This document shows positions 27,108 through 37,376 of a DNA stretch of 64,000 nucleotides, piece after piece (the stretch's first letter is position 1; each line of letters starts with the position of its first letter). Both the position numbers and the translations under genes were made by a program. The stretch is from JALHST01 sp963798435. GTDB taxonomy: Bacteria > Bacteroidota > Bacteroidia > Flavobacteriales > Flavobacteriaceae. The stretch is from assembly GCA_963798435.1 (NCBI GenBank), contig CAWCTF010000006.1, positions 558,001 to 622,000 on the forward strand, in the 5' to 3' direction. The notes beneath the pieces were generated by a model. It was given only the letters and a program-made list of their open reading frames with translations, ran no database searches and was not told the origin of the DNA.

Positions 27108-29523
27108 ATGATCTTAAACTATATCAAAACTTCGATTCGAAACTTACTGCGCAATAGGCTGTTCTCTTCCATAAATATTATTGGCCTTTCCATCAGCATG
27201 TCGGTCGGGCTACTCTTGATCGCGTTTGTTTTAGACCTGCACTCGTATGACAAGTTCAACCAACATGGGGATAGGATCTATCGGATCACAAATGTTGCAT
27301 CTGGCGATAACGAACAAAGTGGCAAGTTTGCAACCACCTCCATCAAGACCGGGAAGCTTATTCGCGAAAAAGTAAGTGGCATAGAGGAAGTCGCGATATT
27401 ACAGGATGACTTTTCGCAAAATGCACGAGTTGGGGATAATGTCATCCCGATCAAGGGATTCTGGGCGGAACCGTCTATGTTTAAAATATTTACATTTCCT
27501 ATGTTGGAAGGTAATCCGGAAACGGCCTTAAAAGATCCGTACTCGATTGTGCTCACCGAAACGGCTGCGAAAAAACTCTTCGGCAACGAATCTGCGCTCA
27601 ACAAGGCGATTGCATTCGACACCTTGAATTACCAAGTGACTGGTGTAATGAAAGACGTTCCCTTCTTTTCGCACATTCATTTCGAAGCCTTGGTCTCCTT
27701 CTCCACAGCAGAACAACTACATAAGGACGATGCTAGTTTTAATGCATGGTCGAATATGGGGTCGAATTATGTGTATCTACTTAAGCAGGACAATGCCGAT
27801 ATGGCCACGATCCAGTCACAACTTGACGCCTTGGCAAACGAGGAAAACCGTGTGGAGGAAAACACGAATATTCAACTAGCGCTTTTGCCTTTAGATAAAA
27901 TCGTGGTCGGGGAAAATCTCATCTCAATGGGCCCCTTAGGCCCTCACGTGCCCCCGGCAGTGCTCTGGATACTTGGCGGACTTGCCCTTATCGTGATTTT
28001 GTCGGCCTGTTTCAACTACACCATTCTTACGATTGCCCGGTCCATGCGCCGCTATAAGGAAATCGGTCTTCGCAAGGCTATAGGTGCAGGAAAAAGCCAA
28101 GTACGTGTGCAGTTCCTGGCGGAGGCCATCTTGATTTCACTTACGGCACTCCTTTTATCATTTTTTTTATTTATCGCATTGCGGCCCTATCTGATTACGA
28201 TGGCGCCGGAGATGCAGTATTTGGTGAAGCTTGAGCTTTCACCTGTTATGGTCTTGGCCTTTATTGCGTTTTCGGTAGTAGTGGGTGTTATTGCTGGCTT
28301 TATGCCCGCAATATTCCTTTCGAAAGTTAATGCAATCAATGCCCTCAGGAACGTTTCTTCGGTGAAAGTATTCAAACATGTGCCGCTAAGGCGTGCCTTG
28401 GTAGTAATTCAATACACGCTCACACTAATCTTTATATCAGCGACCGCCATCGGCTATGTACAGTACAAGAACATTCTTGCGTTTGACTTGGGATTCAATA
28501 CAGAAAACGTCCTGAACATAGATCTTCAGGGCAATAACCCGGTGGCGCTTCTTGAGGAACTAAACAAGATGCCAGAGGTGACTGCCGTCTCCCGGTCGTT
28601 GCTGGTCACCAGTATTGGGAATGCATGGGGCGGCTTTATGAAATATCAAGATTCGCGCGACTCTGCACTGGTCATGACCAACAATGTGGACGAAAATTAT
28701 TTGCCGTTGCACAAATACGAACTCCTGGCCGGGGAAAATTTTATTGCACGGCCCACGACGGCGAATGCCGCTAACGAGCTGATTGTCAATGAGCAGGTCT
28801 TAAAGCGATTGAATATCGGGAATGGTGATCCCGAGAAAGCAATCGGGGAGGAGATTACCTTCAGTAATTTCAAAGTGTCCGGGCACAAGATGACCATAGT
28901 AGGTGTAATGAAGGATTTTCACTATGGCAAAGTACAGGACCTTATCCAGCCTACCGCATTCATGTTCTGGACCCCCGAAGATCGGGCGATCATCAATGCC
29001 AAAATTAAAAGCGACGATATGCCGGCGACCATGGCCAAGATCGAGTCCGCTTGGAAAAAGATCGATCCAGTACATCCCTTTGAGGCTAAATTCTATGACA
29101 AGGCTATCGAAGATGCCTACAGTGAGCTTTCTACCATGATCAAGATTATAGGCTTCCTGTCATTCCTTGCCATTTCAATCGCCTCGATGGGCTTGTTCGG
29201 GATGGTCGCGTTCACTACAGAAACCAGACTGAAGGAAATCAGCATCCGCAAAGTGTTGGGTGCAAGTTCAGGCAAACTTATTTATTTATTAAGTCGTGGT
29301 TTTCTTGCATTGCTTTCGATATCGGCACTAATTGCCCTACCCGTTACCTACCTTTTCTTTGAAAATGTGGTACTCACGAGGTTTCCGTACCACACACCCA
29401 TTCATATTAGCGAGTTGTTGATCGGTTTGCTGGGCGTATTGTCAATCGCATTCATTATGATCGGATTCTCAGACGATCAAGGCGGCGAATTCCAATCCTG
29501 CGGAAGTACTGAAGAGCGAATAG
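27108..29523 (+). CDS. MacB/FtsX-type ABC transporter permease, C-terminal frameshift
   Basis: About 805 residues: an N-terminal helix (MILNYIKTSIRNLLRNRLFS), a MacB-like periplasmic core, FtsX helices near residue 285, a second periplasmic domain, and terminal FtsX helices (SIASMGLFGMVAFTTETRLKEISIRKVLGAS). As read, the frame runs to 29639 with a nonsensical tail after IMIG. Skipping one base near 29465 restores the usual ending SQTIKAANSNPAEVLKSE and a stop at 29521-29523. That end avoids overlap with the convergent gene ending at 29551. Such permeases work with an ATPase encoded elsewhere; none is adjacent. Confidence 0.85.
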
Positions 29524-29550
29524 GGGTTACAGAAATATATGCTGGAATGT

Positions 29551-31731
29551 TTAATGTAATAATTCAACGCCCGTATCGCTATCGAAAAGTAGCGTTGCTC
29601 CTTCCTTTAGTTCCAAGTTTAAGGTTTTCCCAGATTTGAGGGTAATGGATCGTTTTCCGCCCTCTTTGGTATGCAACAACAACAACCTCGAATTGGCGTA
29701 AACAAAATCATTTTGTTCATTGTAAATATGGCATCCGGCAGTACGGAATATTTCCCTAAAACTGTTCGTCCCATTTAAAGGCACGGAACAAAAAACGGAG
29801 GTATAATCCTTCATTTTTTTTCGTGCTATAAGTGATTCCCTGGTTCCCTTTAATTGGGCCAATACTTCCGTCCTCTTGTCTTTTATTACGAACAAGGGGT
29901 CAATTATGCCATTAAATGTATAGTCATCGGATGGATCAAGAAAATGGACCTCTGGTGCTTTTTGCGTTGCCGAACGCTCTAGATTCATTCCGGTAAGTGA
30001 TTTCACGAAGTTCAAATCCAGTTTTTCCCCATTGGTGTATCCGGTAAGGTAGTTAAAGACAATTGTTCGTCCATTTTTTGCCACTTTTTTTTGAACAAAG
30101 TCCCTTTGTGAATTACTCAGTTTATACACATTCATAAAAACAATCGCCTTGTATTGGTTCAAATCTACCAATCCCAGGTCAAAATCGTAGATGTGGTCGC
30201 CCACCGTACCAGAACGTAAAGCCTGTTCAATCGAATGGTCAAGCACATTAACCGTGATGGGCAGGGGAGCGGATTTTACATAATAAAATGCGTCCTGGCT
30301 CCATACATATAGTACATCGGCCTCCGATTTGTAAGGTGTTTCCAACCGTTTGTCGAAAAATACCTTTTCGGTCTTCAAGGTGGCGAGATAGTTGGGATTG
30401 TCCCACCATCCAAAACCTTTTTGAACTCCAAAATCATAAAACCAAAAGCCAATACCCCGCATAAGTGGCAAGAGGGCACATCTTTTCATTATATTGGCAT
30501 AGGTACTATCGTAGCGTTCGGTATACCGAATATTATCTTTGTCGGTTTTAGGATGTAAATAGCCATTGTCTATTTCATCCATCCATAGTTTTCCATGTAA
30601 AAGTGTTGATTCTATGATACCGCGAGAATTTCCTGAACCACCGGCATTTCTACTTTCGCCCCAATACGTTTGTGGTGCGGCTAAATAATCGATGTACTTG
30701 CTTTCGAGAATTTGCTTTATAAACAAATGCCCCCCAACGGTTTGACGATTGAATGTCATATGCAGGTAGCCATAAAAGACACCCGTTATGATAGGCCTTC
30801 CCCATGCTTCTTTAACAATCTTACAAAAATATTCAACATCGTCGGCCACCACTTGCTGTTGTGCGGTAAAATAGTCGATGACCCGTTGTTCAACGGCCGG
30901 GTCTTTGAAAAAACCGTCCTGCGTTTTTTGCCTTTCAGGAGTGTCTGGAACAGTGGCACTGTCTAGAGTATAAACTTCGTTAGCCCATGCTTTTCGCAAA
31001 TTCGCGTTGGTGCCGTATTTAGTTTTAAGCCATTTACGGAAATAGGAAGTCATAGCAATTCCGGTGTCCGGATCATGATCAATAAAACCCCAATAATGCC
31101 ATTCGCCATAAATACCTCCGGCAACGTGCATGCCGATTACGGCATTTCCTTCGGGTGTTTTTGACAGACGTTGACAAAACTCGACCAATTTTTGACCGGC
31201 CTCTTTTTTCCAAAGTTCTGAAGCCAAACTGGCTCTAAGCGCCCTATCAATATCATATTCTTCATTATGAAAAGGAGGTCCGGCCTTTAGTGTTAAGTCA
31301 ATTGGGCCATCTGCAAATTGGGTACATTCTTCGGGATGGCTAGCGTTCCACCAAAAAGGAGCGTTTACATGAATCCTGATTACAATGTTGGCGTCGGGGC
31401 ATTGGTCTAAAACGCCCCGTACCTGTCTTTGAGCCTTTTCGATATCCAAGGTATTGCTGTTTTTGTACCAAATGTCTTCAAAATATAAATCGACCTGAAA
31501 AAGCCGAATCCCGATTTCACAAAAGTTCTTTAGATTGCGCGCAGGCACTTCCTCCCAGGACCACCGGCCGCCATAGGCATGGGTCAACGCATAAAATGCA
31601 GGGGTTTGAGGCTGATTATTAATAAATATCGTAGGCCTGCCATTGAGTGGTTTTATTTCGGCTGATTTGAGTACTTGTGAGGTAGTAATATATGGTAGTA
31701 GAAGGAAGGCAAATTTGATTAGGTTTTTCAT
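29551..31731 (-). CDS. Secreted GH42-like beta-galactosidase-family glycoside hydrolase
   Basis: 726 residues with a signal peptide (about 1-18). A GH-A TIM barrel follows: E210 in GGIYGEWHYWG is the likely acid/base and E386 in LWMDEIDNG the likely nucleophile. Residues about 470-600 look like the trimerisation (GATase-like) domain of GH42 (SEADVLYVWSQDAFYY, DLGLVDLNQYKAIVFMNVY), and a small C-terminal beta domain ends the protein. It lies back to back with a beta-propeller lipoprotein. No SusCD pair or sulfatase is nearby. Substrate unknown; algal or galactose-containing glycans are plausible. Confidence 0.75.
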   Translation of the reverse strand: MKNLIKFAFLLLPYITTSQVLKSAEIKPLNGRPTIFINNQPQTPAFYALTHAYGGRWSWEEVPARNLKNFCEIGIRLFQVDLYFEDIWYKNSNTLDIEKAQRQVRGVLDQCPDANIVIRIHVNAPFWWNASHPEECTQFADGPIDLTLKAGPPFHNEEYDIDRALRASLASELWKKEAGQKLVEFCQRLSKTPEGNAVIGMHVAGGIYGEWHYWGFIDHDPDTGIAMTSYFRKWLKTKYGTNANLRKAWANEVYTLDSATVPDTPERQKTQDGFFKDPAVEQRVIDYFTAQQQVVADDVEYFCKIVKEAWGRPIITGVFYGYLHMTFNRQTVGGHLFIKQILESKYIDYLAAPQTYWGESRNAGGSGNSRGIIESTLLHGKLWMDEIDNGYLHPKTDKDNIRYTERYDSTYANIMKRCALLPLMRGIGFWFYDFGVQKGFGWWDNPNYLATLKTEKVFFDKRLETPYKSEADVLYVWSQDAFYYVKSAPLPITVNVLDHSIEQALRSGTVGDHIYDFDLGLVDLNQYKAIVFMNVYKLSNSQRDFVQKKVAKNGRTIVFNYLTGYTNGEKLDLNFVKSLTGMNLERSATQKAPEVHFLDPSDDYTFNGIIDPLFVIKDKRTEVLAQLKGTRESLIARKKMKDYTSVFCSVPLNGTNSFREIFRTAGCHIYNEQNDFVYANSRLLLLHTKEGGKRSITLKSGKTLNLELKEGATLLFDSDTGVELLH

Positions 31732-32024
31732 GTATGTACCGATTATTCCTTAATTTTTCGGCCGTTGGCGACCTGTTGTACCTAATGTGGTCCTGGATTT
31801 TAAAAATAGTGAATTTATGCGCCAATTGTTAAAGGTTCGAATGGTGAAATTTACGTCGGATTAAAGGAACTGTTCGCTTTATTTTTCATGAGCTGATCCA
31901 TTTAAAATTGGTATCTAAAATTGTCAAAAAAAATCCAACTTTGGAATCAAAAAAAACATGAAATTAGTAACTTCCTAGTAAAGGGAAAGCTGTATTCCTA
32001 GATTTTGAAAATTAGATTACGCTT

Positions 32025-33362
32025 ATGAAAACTAAAATCATACCCAATTTCCTCATTGTACTTTTTTTGTTGCTTGTTTTTGGGTCCTGCAAGCGAACCT
32101 CTGAAGTAGCTACCCCACAAGATCAAATTAGTACACCGAGTGCAAAACTGATCCCTTCCGATAAATTCGTCTTTAACTCCTTTGTAGATTGCAATATGGC
32201 AACGGTGTGGATCAAAGACACCTTTAGGATTTTCCCGGGAAAATATGGTGAAGATCCTTTATGGGGTGAAGCCCATGAACTTAAATACGCCAGTGGCATG
32301 TCGATCGATCAAACATTCGGGCGAAGTCCTGAGGAGTTTACTGAACCCAATATGCCTAAGAACGTACCACCTGGCGAGGAAGGTTTACATGGGGCGGTCT
32401 GGTTTGAAACGGTTTATAAGGATACAAAGGATACCACCGAGAATACCCTATATGCGTTGTATCACAACGAAAATTACCCTTCTACCTTGCCCTATGACTC
32501 CATCACTAAAAAAGGGTATTTGGAAGTGAATTGGCCACAGGGACTTCTTGGTCCTGATACGAAGACGGCGGTCTGCCGCATAGGGATCATGAAGTCAGTC
32601 GACGGTGGAAACAGTTGGGAAAATAAGGGCATCGTGTTGGAAGACCTGATGCCGCGACTCATCTTGAAGCCCCACAATACGGGTATTAATTTCGCTGGGG
32701 GTGTAGGTGATCCTTCAGCGGTTGCCAATGGGGATTACATCTATATATTCTTTGGGGAATATGGGTATCCTGGGGAATATAATGCCGCATCGTACGATCC
32801 TGATCATGAATGGAGTGGTCAATGTATCAGCATGGCACGTATACCTTTAGCCGAAATCGATAATCCCGTGGGTAAGGCTAAAAGATGGGGCGGTACGGCT
32901 TTTAATGTCGATTCTGACGGAATTGGAACCCCGATCATGAGTATCCAAATTCAACGCAGCGAGGGTGGCGGGCCGACTTCGTCTCCTACGGCCAAGTACT
33001 TTTGGGGTCCGTCGGTAAGTTGGAACACTTATTTGAATTGTTGGGTCATGTTGATGGCCAAGGCAGAAGGCCCTTCTTGGAAAGGAAGTAGTATTTACAT
33101 ATCATTTAATAAAAACAAGGATTTGGGCACTGCAAGCAATTCGCAAGCATGGTCAAAGCCCGAATTGCTAGTAGACAAACCGGGCCACACGATCTGGTAT
33201 CCATCGCTTCAACCTTTTGCGAATGAAAATGATAAAGAACATAAATATACCTCTGTGATGCTCGGTAAAAAGGCCCGATTGTTCTACAAGGATATGTATG
33301 ATGATAAGAGTCCATATCTATCAGAATACATAATAGAATTTGGGGAGGGCGATAAAAAGTGA
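32025..33362 (+). CDS. Secreted beta-propeller lipoprotein (glycosidase-like)
   Basis: 445 residues with a lipoprotein signal (LVFGSCK). The mature part has propeller-like repeats and sialidase-type features: SVDGGNSWENKGIVLEDL (an Asp-box-like SxDGGxSW), GGVGDPSAVANGDYIYIFFGEYG, and KYFWGPSVSWNTYLNCWVML. This resembles five-bladed propeller hydrolases such as GH43 or GH33-related proteins, but I cannot assign a family. It is divergent from the GH42-like gene with 293 bp between, and a role in the same surface glycan breakdown is plausible. Confidence 0.65.
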   Translation: MKTKIIPNFLIVLFLLLVFGSCKRTSEVATPQDQISTPSAKLIPSDKFVFNSFVDCNMATVWIKDTFRIFPGKYGEDPLWGEAHELKYASGMSIDQTFGRSPEEFTEPNMPKNVPPGEEGLHGAVWFETVYKDTKDTTENTLYALYHNENYPSTLPYDSITKKGYLEVNWPQGLLGPDTKTAVCRIGIMKSVDGGNSWENKGIVLEDLMPRLILKPHNTGINFAGGVGDPSAVANGDYIYIFFGEYGYPGEYNAASYDPDHEWSGQCISMARIPLAEIDNPVGKAKRWGGTAFNVDSDGIGTPIMSIQIQRSEGGGPTSSPTAKYFWGPSVSWNTYLNCWVMLMAKAEGPSWKGSSIYISFNKNKDLGTASNSQAWSKPELLVDKPGHTIWYPSLQPFANENDKEHKYTSVMLGKKARLFYKDMYDDKSPYLSEYIIEFGEGDKK

Positions 33363-33464
33363 CTGTTCTGGGGATGTATTTGCCTTCTTGAAATTTCACT
33401 GTTTTTGCATATCGGTTATTCCACTAGGATTGAAGATGGGACTTTTGAAACCAAATTTCAAGTA

Positions 33465-34193
33465 CTACGATACGGTCTTTTTATAAATGACGGGCATTTG
33501 CCCTTTCCACTTTTGCCACAAGGTAGCATTGCAGATCAATTTGGCCATGAAATGCCCTACATTGATCCTGCTTACCTGTCCGGCATTGAAAATGGCGCTC
33601 CGTATTGGGGATGGATGCACTTCATAATCAGTGACCTCTACTTCATTTATTAAACCATCAGGCCGAACTGCCACCCATTCGACCGTGGTATCCTGTTGAC
33701 CGATTTGGGTGCGTAAATACGCTGCGGCCTTTTCATTATCTATATGCGGAGGTAGAAATAATCGAAGTAATCCGATAACGCACTTTTGACCAAACGAAAT
33801 CGGTTCCTCCAAATCACGGTTTCTGTTTCCCGAAGTATTCATGAGTACATATTTAACAGGCTTTTCAGGTTTGTTCGCTTTAATTGCGGCACATAATCTG
33901 CGCGTTGCATCGGCGACCAGTCCGCGCGGCTTTCCATAGATGCCTTTAAACGTCAGGTTATGGCCCAAACAGGACGCTACTGCATCACAGCCGGCAACAT
34001 GTTCTGCCATTTCCGAATCACTGAGTGCTAAAACGCTCGCTTCGATAATTGACAAATGGTTTTGATTTCTTAGGGATTCCGGCAGGTTTCTTGCAGATCT
34101 TACAATTGCTTTTACATTTTGACCTTGCCTTAGCAGTTGGGTTACCAATTGTTGACCTGTTGCCCCGCTACCTCCAACCACTAGAATTGTCAT
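33465..34193 (-). CDS. NAD(P)-binding SDR/NmrA-like protein
   Basis: 242 residues. The N terminus has the dinucleotide-binding loop GGSGATGQQ (7-15) with a Rossmann start MTILVVGG. The later ACDAVASCLGH-type strand and the substrate-side VEWVAVRPDGLI are typical of atypical SDR (NAD(P)H-binding) proteins, which often lack the catalytic YxxxK. It is 17 bp from the CPBP protease gene on the same strand and probably co-transcribed. Confidence 0.8.
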   Translation of the reverse strand: MTILVVGGSGATGQQLVTQLLRQGQNVKAIVRSARNLPESLRNQNHLSIIEASVLALSDSEMAEHVAGCDAVASCLGHNLTFKGIYGKPRGLVADATRRLCAAIKANKPEKPVKYVLMNTSGNRNRDLEEPISFGQKCVIGLLRLFLPPHIDNEKAAAYLRTQIGQQDTTVEWVAVRPDGLINEVEVTDYEVHPSPIRSAIFNAGQVSRINVGHFMAKLICNATLWQKWKGQMPVIYKKTVS

Positions 34194-34210
34194 TTTATCA
34201 CGATTTTGTT

Positions 34211-35065
34211 TTATAATTTTTCATGTAAGGCCTTTCTCCAAAAAAAGATGCCGAATGAAAGGGTCACGATGGCAAACATAATCCCGTATTCCCCAAGCCA
34301 CTGTTCAGACCCCTCGATTTTTGATGTCATCGGAGGAAATATCTTTTGTATATATACATTGCTAACCGCATGAAATACTACAGCTGGCCATAAACTATTC
34401 GCCTTAAAGGTGTAATAGGTCATAATAAATGACATTGAAATGATTACAATTACAAAAGTTGTCAGTTCCAAGGCGATATTACCGCCGTAGAATACGATAA
34501 GCGGCCAATGCCACGAAGCCCAAACAATGCCGCTAAAAAGTGAGACGCCTGTAAAAGGCAGTACCTTTCTTAATTCAAATATAAAAAAACCACGCCAGCC
34601 GATTTCCTCCCCTAACGTAGTGGCCATCGCCCTAATGACACCAACAGTTCCTAGCAAGATAACGGCAATGATGATTGCTGAAGTTGTACTCAGGGTGCCT
34701 ATTCCGACCAACCCAAGTTCTTCTGCCCATTCTAAGATCATATTACCCGTAGGCAAGCCTCCCAGTCCGAAGATCCAGATGAGTAAGTAGGTTATGAGGG
34801 CGTATACTGCCGGAAGAAAATAAGATAACCGAATGTATTTCCAATTTCCCCAGTCCCAAGGTAGCGAAGAAAGAGAGCGTCCTTTGAATTTTAAGGTAAG
34901 TAGCGTTGCGATGGCCGGACACCACATGAGCGCGCCAATGTATATCGAAGAAGGATATAAAGTAACGATGGCATAATGAAATAGACCACTCAAGATGGTA
35001 ACAAAAGTCAAGAAAATAAAGATGGTCTTCCACGTTTCCGTTCGGTCAGCTACTTTTTTACGCAT
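34211..35065 (-). CDS. CPBP-family intramembrane metalloprotease
   Basis: 284 residues with about eight transmembrane helices. The CPBP (Abi/CAAX protease-like) motifs are clear: EEIGWRGF with E153/E154, WASWHWPL with H186 and a third motif VVFHAVSN. The family cleaves peptides within the membrane; bacterial roles range from processing of peptides to immunity. It is upstream of the SDR gene. Confidence 0.85.
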   Translation of the reverse strand: MRKKVADRTETWKTIFIFLTFVTILSGLFHYAIVTLYPSSIYIGALMWCPAIATLLTLKFKGRSLSSLPWDWGNWKYIRLSYFLPAVYALITYLLIWIFGLGGLPTGNMILEWAEELGLVGIGTLSTTSAIIIAVILLGTVGVIRAMATTLGEEIGWRGFFIFELRKVLPFTGVSLFSGIVWASWHWPLIVFYGGNIALELTTFVIVIISMSFIMTYYTFKANSLWPAVVFHAVSNVYIQKIFPPMTSKIEGSEQWLGEYGIMFAIVTLSFGIFFWRKALHEKL

Positions 35066-35366
35066 TTTAGGTTGGTTTTAAGGAAGACGAAAGCGTTGCC
35101 GAAAAGTTACAATACGCCAAAAGGTTTGGTCTTAGAGTGATGCTATGCGATACACTGATCTGGTGCTAGATTGTAACGTATAGATCAATAGTACGGAAGG
35201 GTGAAAAACGCTGCCCCTTAATACGCTCCTAAATGTAAATATAAAAAGGGGGCAGCGAAATCGCAAATTGAGTGAAATAGACCTGGGTATTGAATAAGAG
35301 CCATTGTCCCATGTTTTAATACTTCAATTTATGGGTGATAAATTGGGTCTACATTCACAGTTGCGC
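35066..35366. other. Intergenic region, about 300 bp
   Basis: It lies between the CPBP gene start and the stop of the glycine-zipper protein gene. It should contain the CPBP promoter. No gene, repeat or strong hairpin was recognised. Confidence 0.35.
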
Positions 35367-35819
35367 TTATATCAACCTACCCTCACGGTTCGCTTTGTCG
35401 TCGAAAGTTCGCCCTATAATCAGCCCGATCAACATTCCGATACTGATGCCCAAAGCGATCCCCAAAGAGCGCTCAAGACTTGACAAAAACACAATTCCAA
35501 AAATAATTCCAAAAGAAGACCCTAAACCGACTCCCAAGCTTGTATAATACCCTTTTGGGGTCAAGGAGAAAGTATCCTTTAAAAATTTTTCAAAGGCACT
35601 TAGTGCTTTTTTGAAGAATTTTTTTCCGTCTTGAGGATTCGATTTGAGATTCAGATGATCAAGTTGCGATTCAATCGATCGAATCTCCTCATTTGAGAAC
35701 TCCCTACGCGCCAAGTCGTTAAGAATATGAAGGAATTTTTCATACACCTTGATTTCTGCTTTTTTAGAGGTCCTGATTTTTAAACTTTCAAAAAAGTCAG
35801 TTGCTTCATTTAATTTCAT
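35367..35819 (-). CDS. Hypothetical protein with C-terminal glycine-zipper membrane helices
   Basis: The start at 35819 (MKLNEATDFFESL) is preferred over 35885 because the extra 22 residues look unstructured. The 150-residue protein has a helical, charged N-terminal 90 residues and two glycine-rich helices (GVGLGSSFGIIFGIVF, LGIALGISIGMLIGLIIG). Such zippers often pack into membranes. It follows the sigma factor/membrane-protein pair on the same strand, about 107 bp downstream, and could belong to its regulon. Function unknown. Confidence 0.6.
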   Translation of the reverse strand: MKLNEATDFFESLKIRTSKKAEIKVYEKFLHILNDLARREFSNEEIRSIESQLDHLNLKSNPQDGKKFFKKALSAFEKFLKDTFSLTPKGYYTSLGVGLGSSFGIIFGIVFLSSLERSLGIALGISIGMLIGLIIGRTFDDKANREGRLI

Positions 35820-35926
35820 GCTAGTTGTTTTTACTATTTTCTTGGTTAGTGGCTGAAACCTCATTTTATTACATGAAAAACCCAAATATTTTTACAAAAA
35901 CCTAAAAACCCTTTAGTGGTGGGCCT

Positions 35927-36583
35927 TTAACTTCTTAGACTTTCTAGATCAGCCAACAATTCCTCCAGTTTTTTGAATACGTTGCCATAAATAAGGTTCA
36001 AATCCCATAGGTAGATCCTACCACCAAATAGGGCCAATACCGTTAAGATTATAAATAGTATGATGATCCCTATTAGTGGGATGCCATATATCAGGTACAT
36101 ATCAGGAAAATGAATCAGTACCTTTTTCATAAGTCTTTCGCCTAAAAAAACACCCTTTGCATCTTTAAACCAAAACCCGACAATAAATGACATGAATATA
36201 ATTGGGTATAAAAATTTGGAAAATCGCTTATTAATGGCAACTTGCATTTGTATCCATTGATTAAACGATTTTAGATACTCATAACTATTAGCGCCTTTAT
36301 CTATATGCTCTAAACCATTCAGTAATTGCTTATTGATTAAAACAAGCACCATAAGGGTAATAAAAAAGATAGCACCCATGAACGGGATCCCGGCAAAATA
36401 AGATACAATCAAAAATAAAAACGAGAATGCAACGATGGCAATCAGGTTTATTTTAAACATTCTCTTGAATTTATCAATGATATGTATTGATTTGTGATTG
36501 TATAGATTGTTGACTTTTGGGGCAATCAATGCATCACTTTTTAAAAAGCCCTCTTTCCAAATAGTTTCAATTGATTTTTCCAT
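35927..36583 (-). CDS. Membrane protein paired with ECF sigma factor (possible anti-sigma)
   Basis: 218 residues: a cytosolic N-terminal 40 residues, then about four transmembrane helices in two pairs (about 47-85 and 125-195) and a cytosolic tail. It overlaps the upstream sigma-factor gene by 17 bp, the arrangement usual for sigma/anti-sigma pairs. It lacks a recognisable zinc anti-sigma motif, so the anti-sigma role is inferred from position only. Confidence 0.6.
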   Translation of the reverse strand: MEKSIETIWKEGFLKSDALIAPKVNNLYNHKSIHIIDKFKRMFKINLIAIVAFSFLFLIVSYFAGIPFMGAIFFITLMVLVLINKQLLNGLEHIDKGANSYEYLKSFNQWIQMQVAINKRFSKFLYPIIFMSFIVGFWFKDAKGVFLGERLMKKVLIHFPDMYLIYGIPLIGIIILFIILTVLALFGGRIYLWDLNLIYGNVFKKLEELLADLESLRS

Positions 36584-37058
36584 CTAAAGTGTGTTTTAGT
36601 TTGATTTTAATTCTGTTGACCCGAACGCCTATGTTATTGGTATTTGTTCCTATGATATCTGCGATTTCCTGATAGGTTTTTTCTTCTAAATAAAGCATAA
36701 TAATAGCCCGGTCTATCTCTGGTAGTTTTCGAATAGCATCATATAGAAGATTTAGGGATTCGTCTGAAAATGCATGATTATCGACTGTTTCTGGAGTTGG
36801 TAAAGCGTCGGATACAAAATGCTGAGCCTTATTTTTCTTTTTCTTAAGTAAGGTCAAACAAACATTTAATGAGATTCGGTACACCCAGGTACTCCATTCC
36901 GATTCCTTGCGAAAGTTCTCCTTGCTCCTCCAGATCTGCAAACATACTTCTTGGTAATAATCTTCAAAATCTTCCTGCGAATTTGTATAGGCGCGACATA
37001 ATTTTATAATTATTCCTGCAAATGGCAAGATTGATATGTTATAAAAATCACTACTCAA
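36567..37058 (-). CDS. ECF-type RNA polymerase sigma factor
   Basis: 163 residues beginning at a TTG codon (no in-frame ATG upstream). Region 2 is recognisable in the DFEDYYQEVCLQIWRSKENF and STWVYRISLNVC segments. Region 4 is in LPEIDRAIIMLYLEEKTYQEIADIIGTN followed by a VRVNRIKIKLK helix. ECF sigma factors direct polymerase to small regulons, commonly including their own operon. The downstream overlapping membrane protein is the likely partner. Confidence 0.85.
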   Translation of the reverse strand: MSSDFYNISILPFAGIIIKLCRAYTNSQEDFEDYYQEVCLQIWRSKENFRKESEWSTWVYRISLNVCLTLLKKKKNKAQHFVSDALPTPETVDNHAFSDESLNLLYDAIRKLPEIDRAIIMLYLEEKTYQEIADIIGTNTNNIGVRVNRIKIKLKHTLDGKIN

Positions 37059-37376
37059 TATCGTTTTATCTAAGTTAGTGGTGTAAATCGGTAATTATTA
37101 CATGCCATTGAACAATCCTTGAAAACCAAAAAGCCGTGGCGATTGATTGAACACACTGTTTCGTGTAAATTGTGCTTCAAAATCGGTTGTTTGCAGTTCC
37201 TGGCCTTCTATAGCCGTTTAAAATACAGGTTTTTAATTAAAATAGTGCCACCTCGGGGATCCAAATATGCCATGTAAGCAGCAAATACCGATTCAAATTA
37301 GTATACTATAGGGTTTTTTGATAGTATTCAAACTACGTCCCTTTTTCAAGGGTTTGTTCCTTCAACGATTGCCTGT
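37059..37376. other. Intergenic region, 318 bp
   Basis: It lies upstream of the sigma factor and downstream of the broken serine hydrolase; it should hold the sigma-factor promoter. No further feature is evident. Confidence 0.35.
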
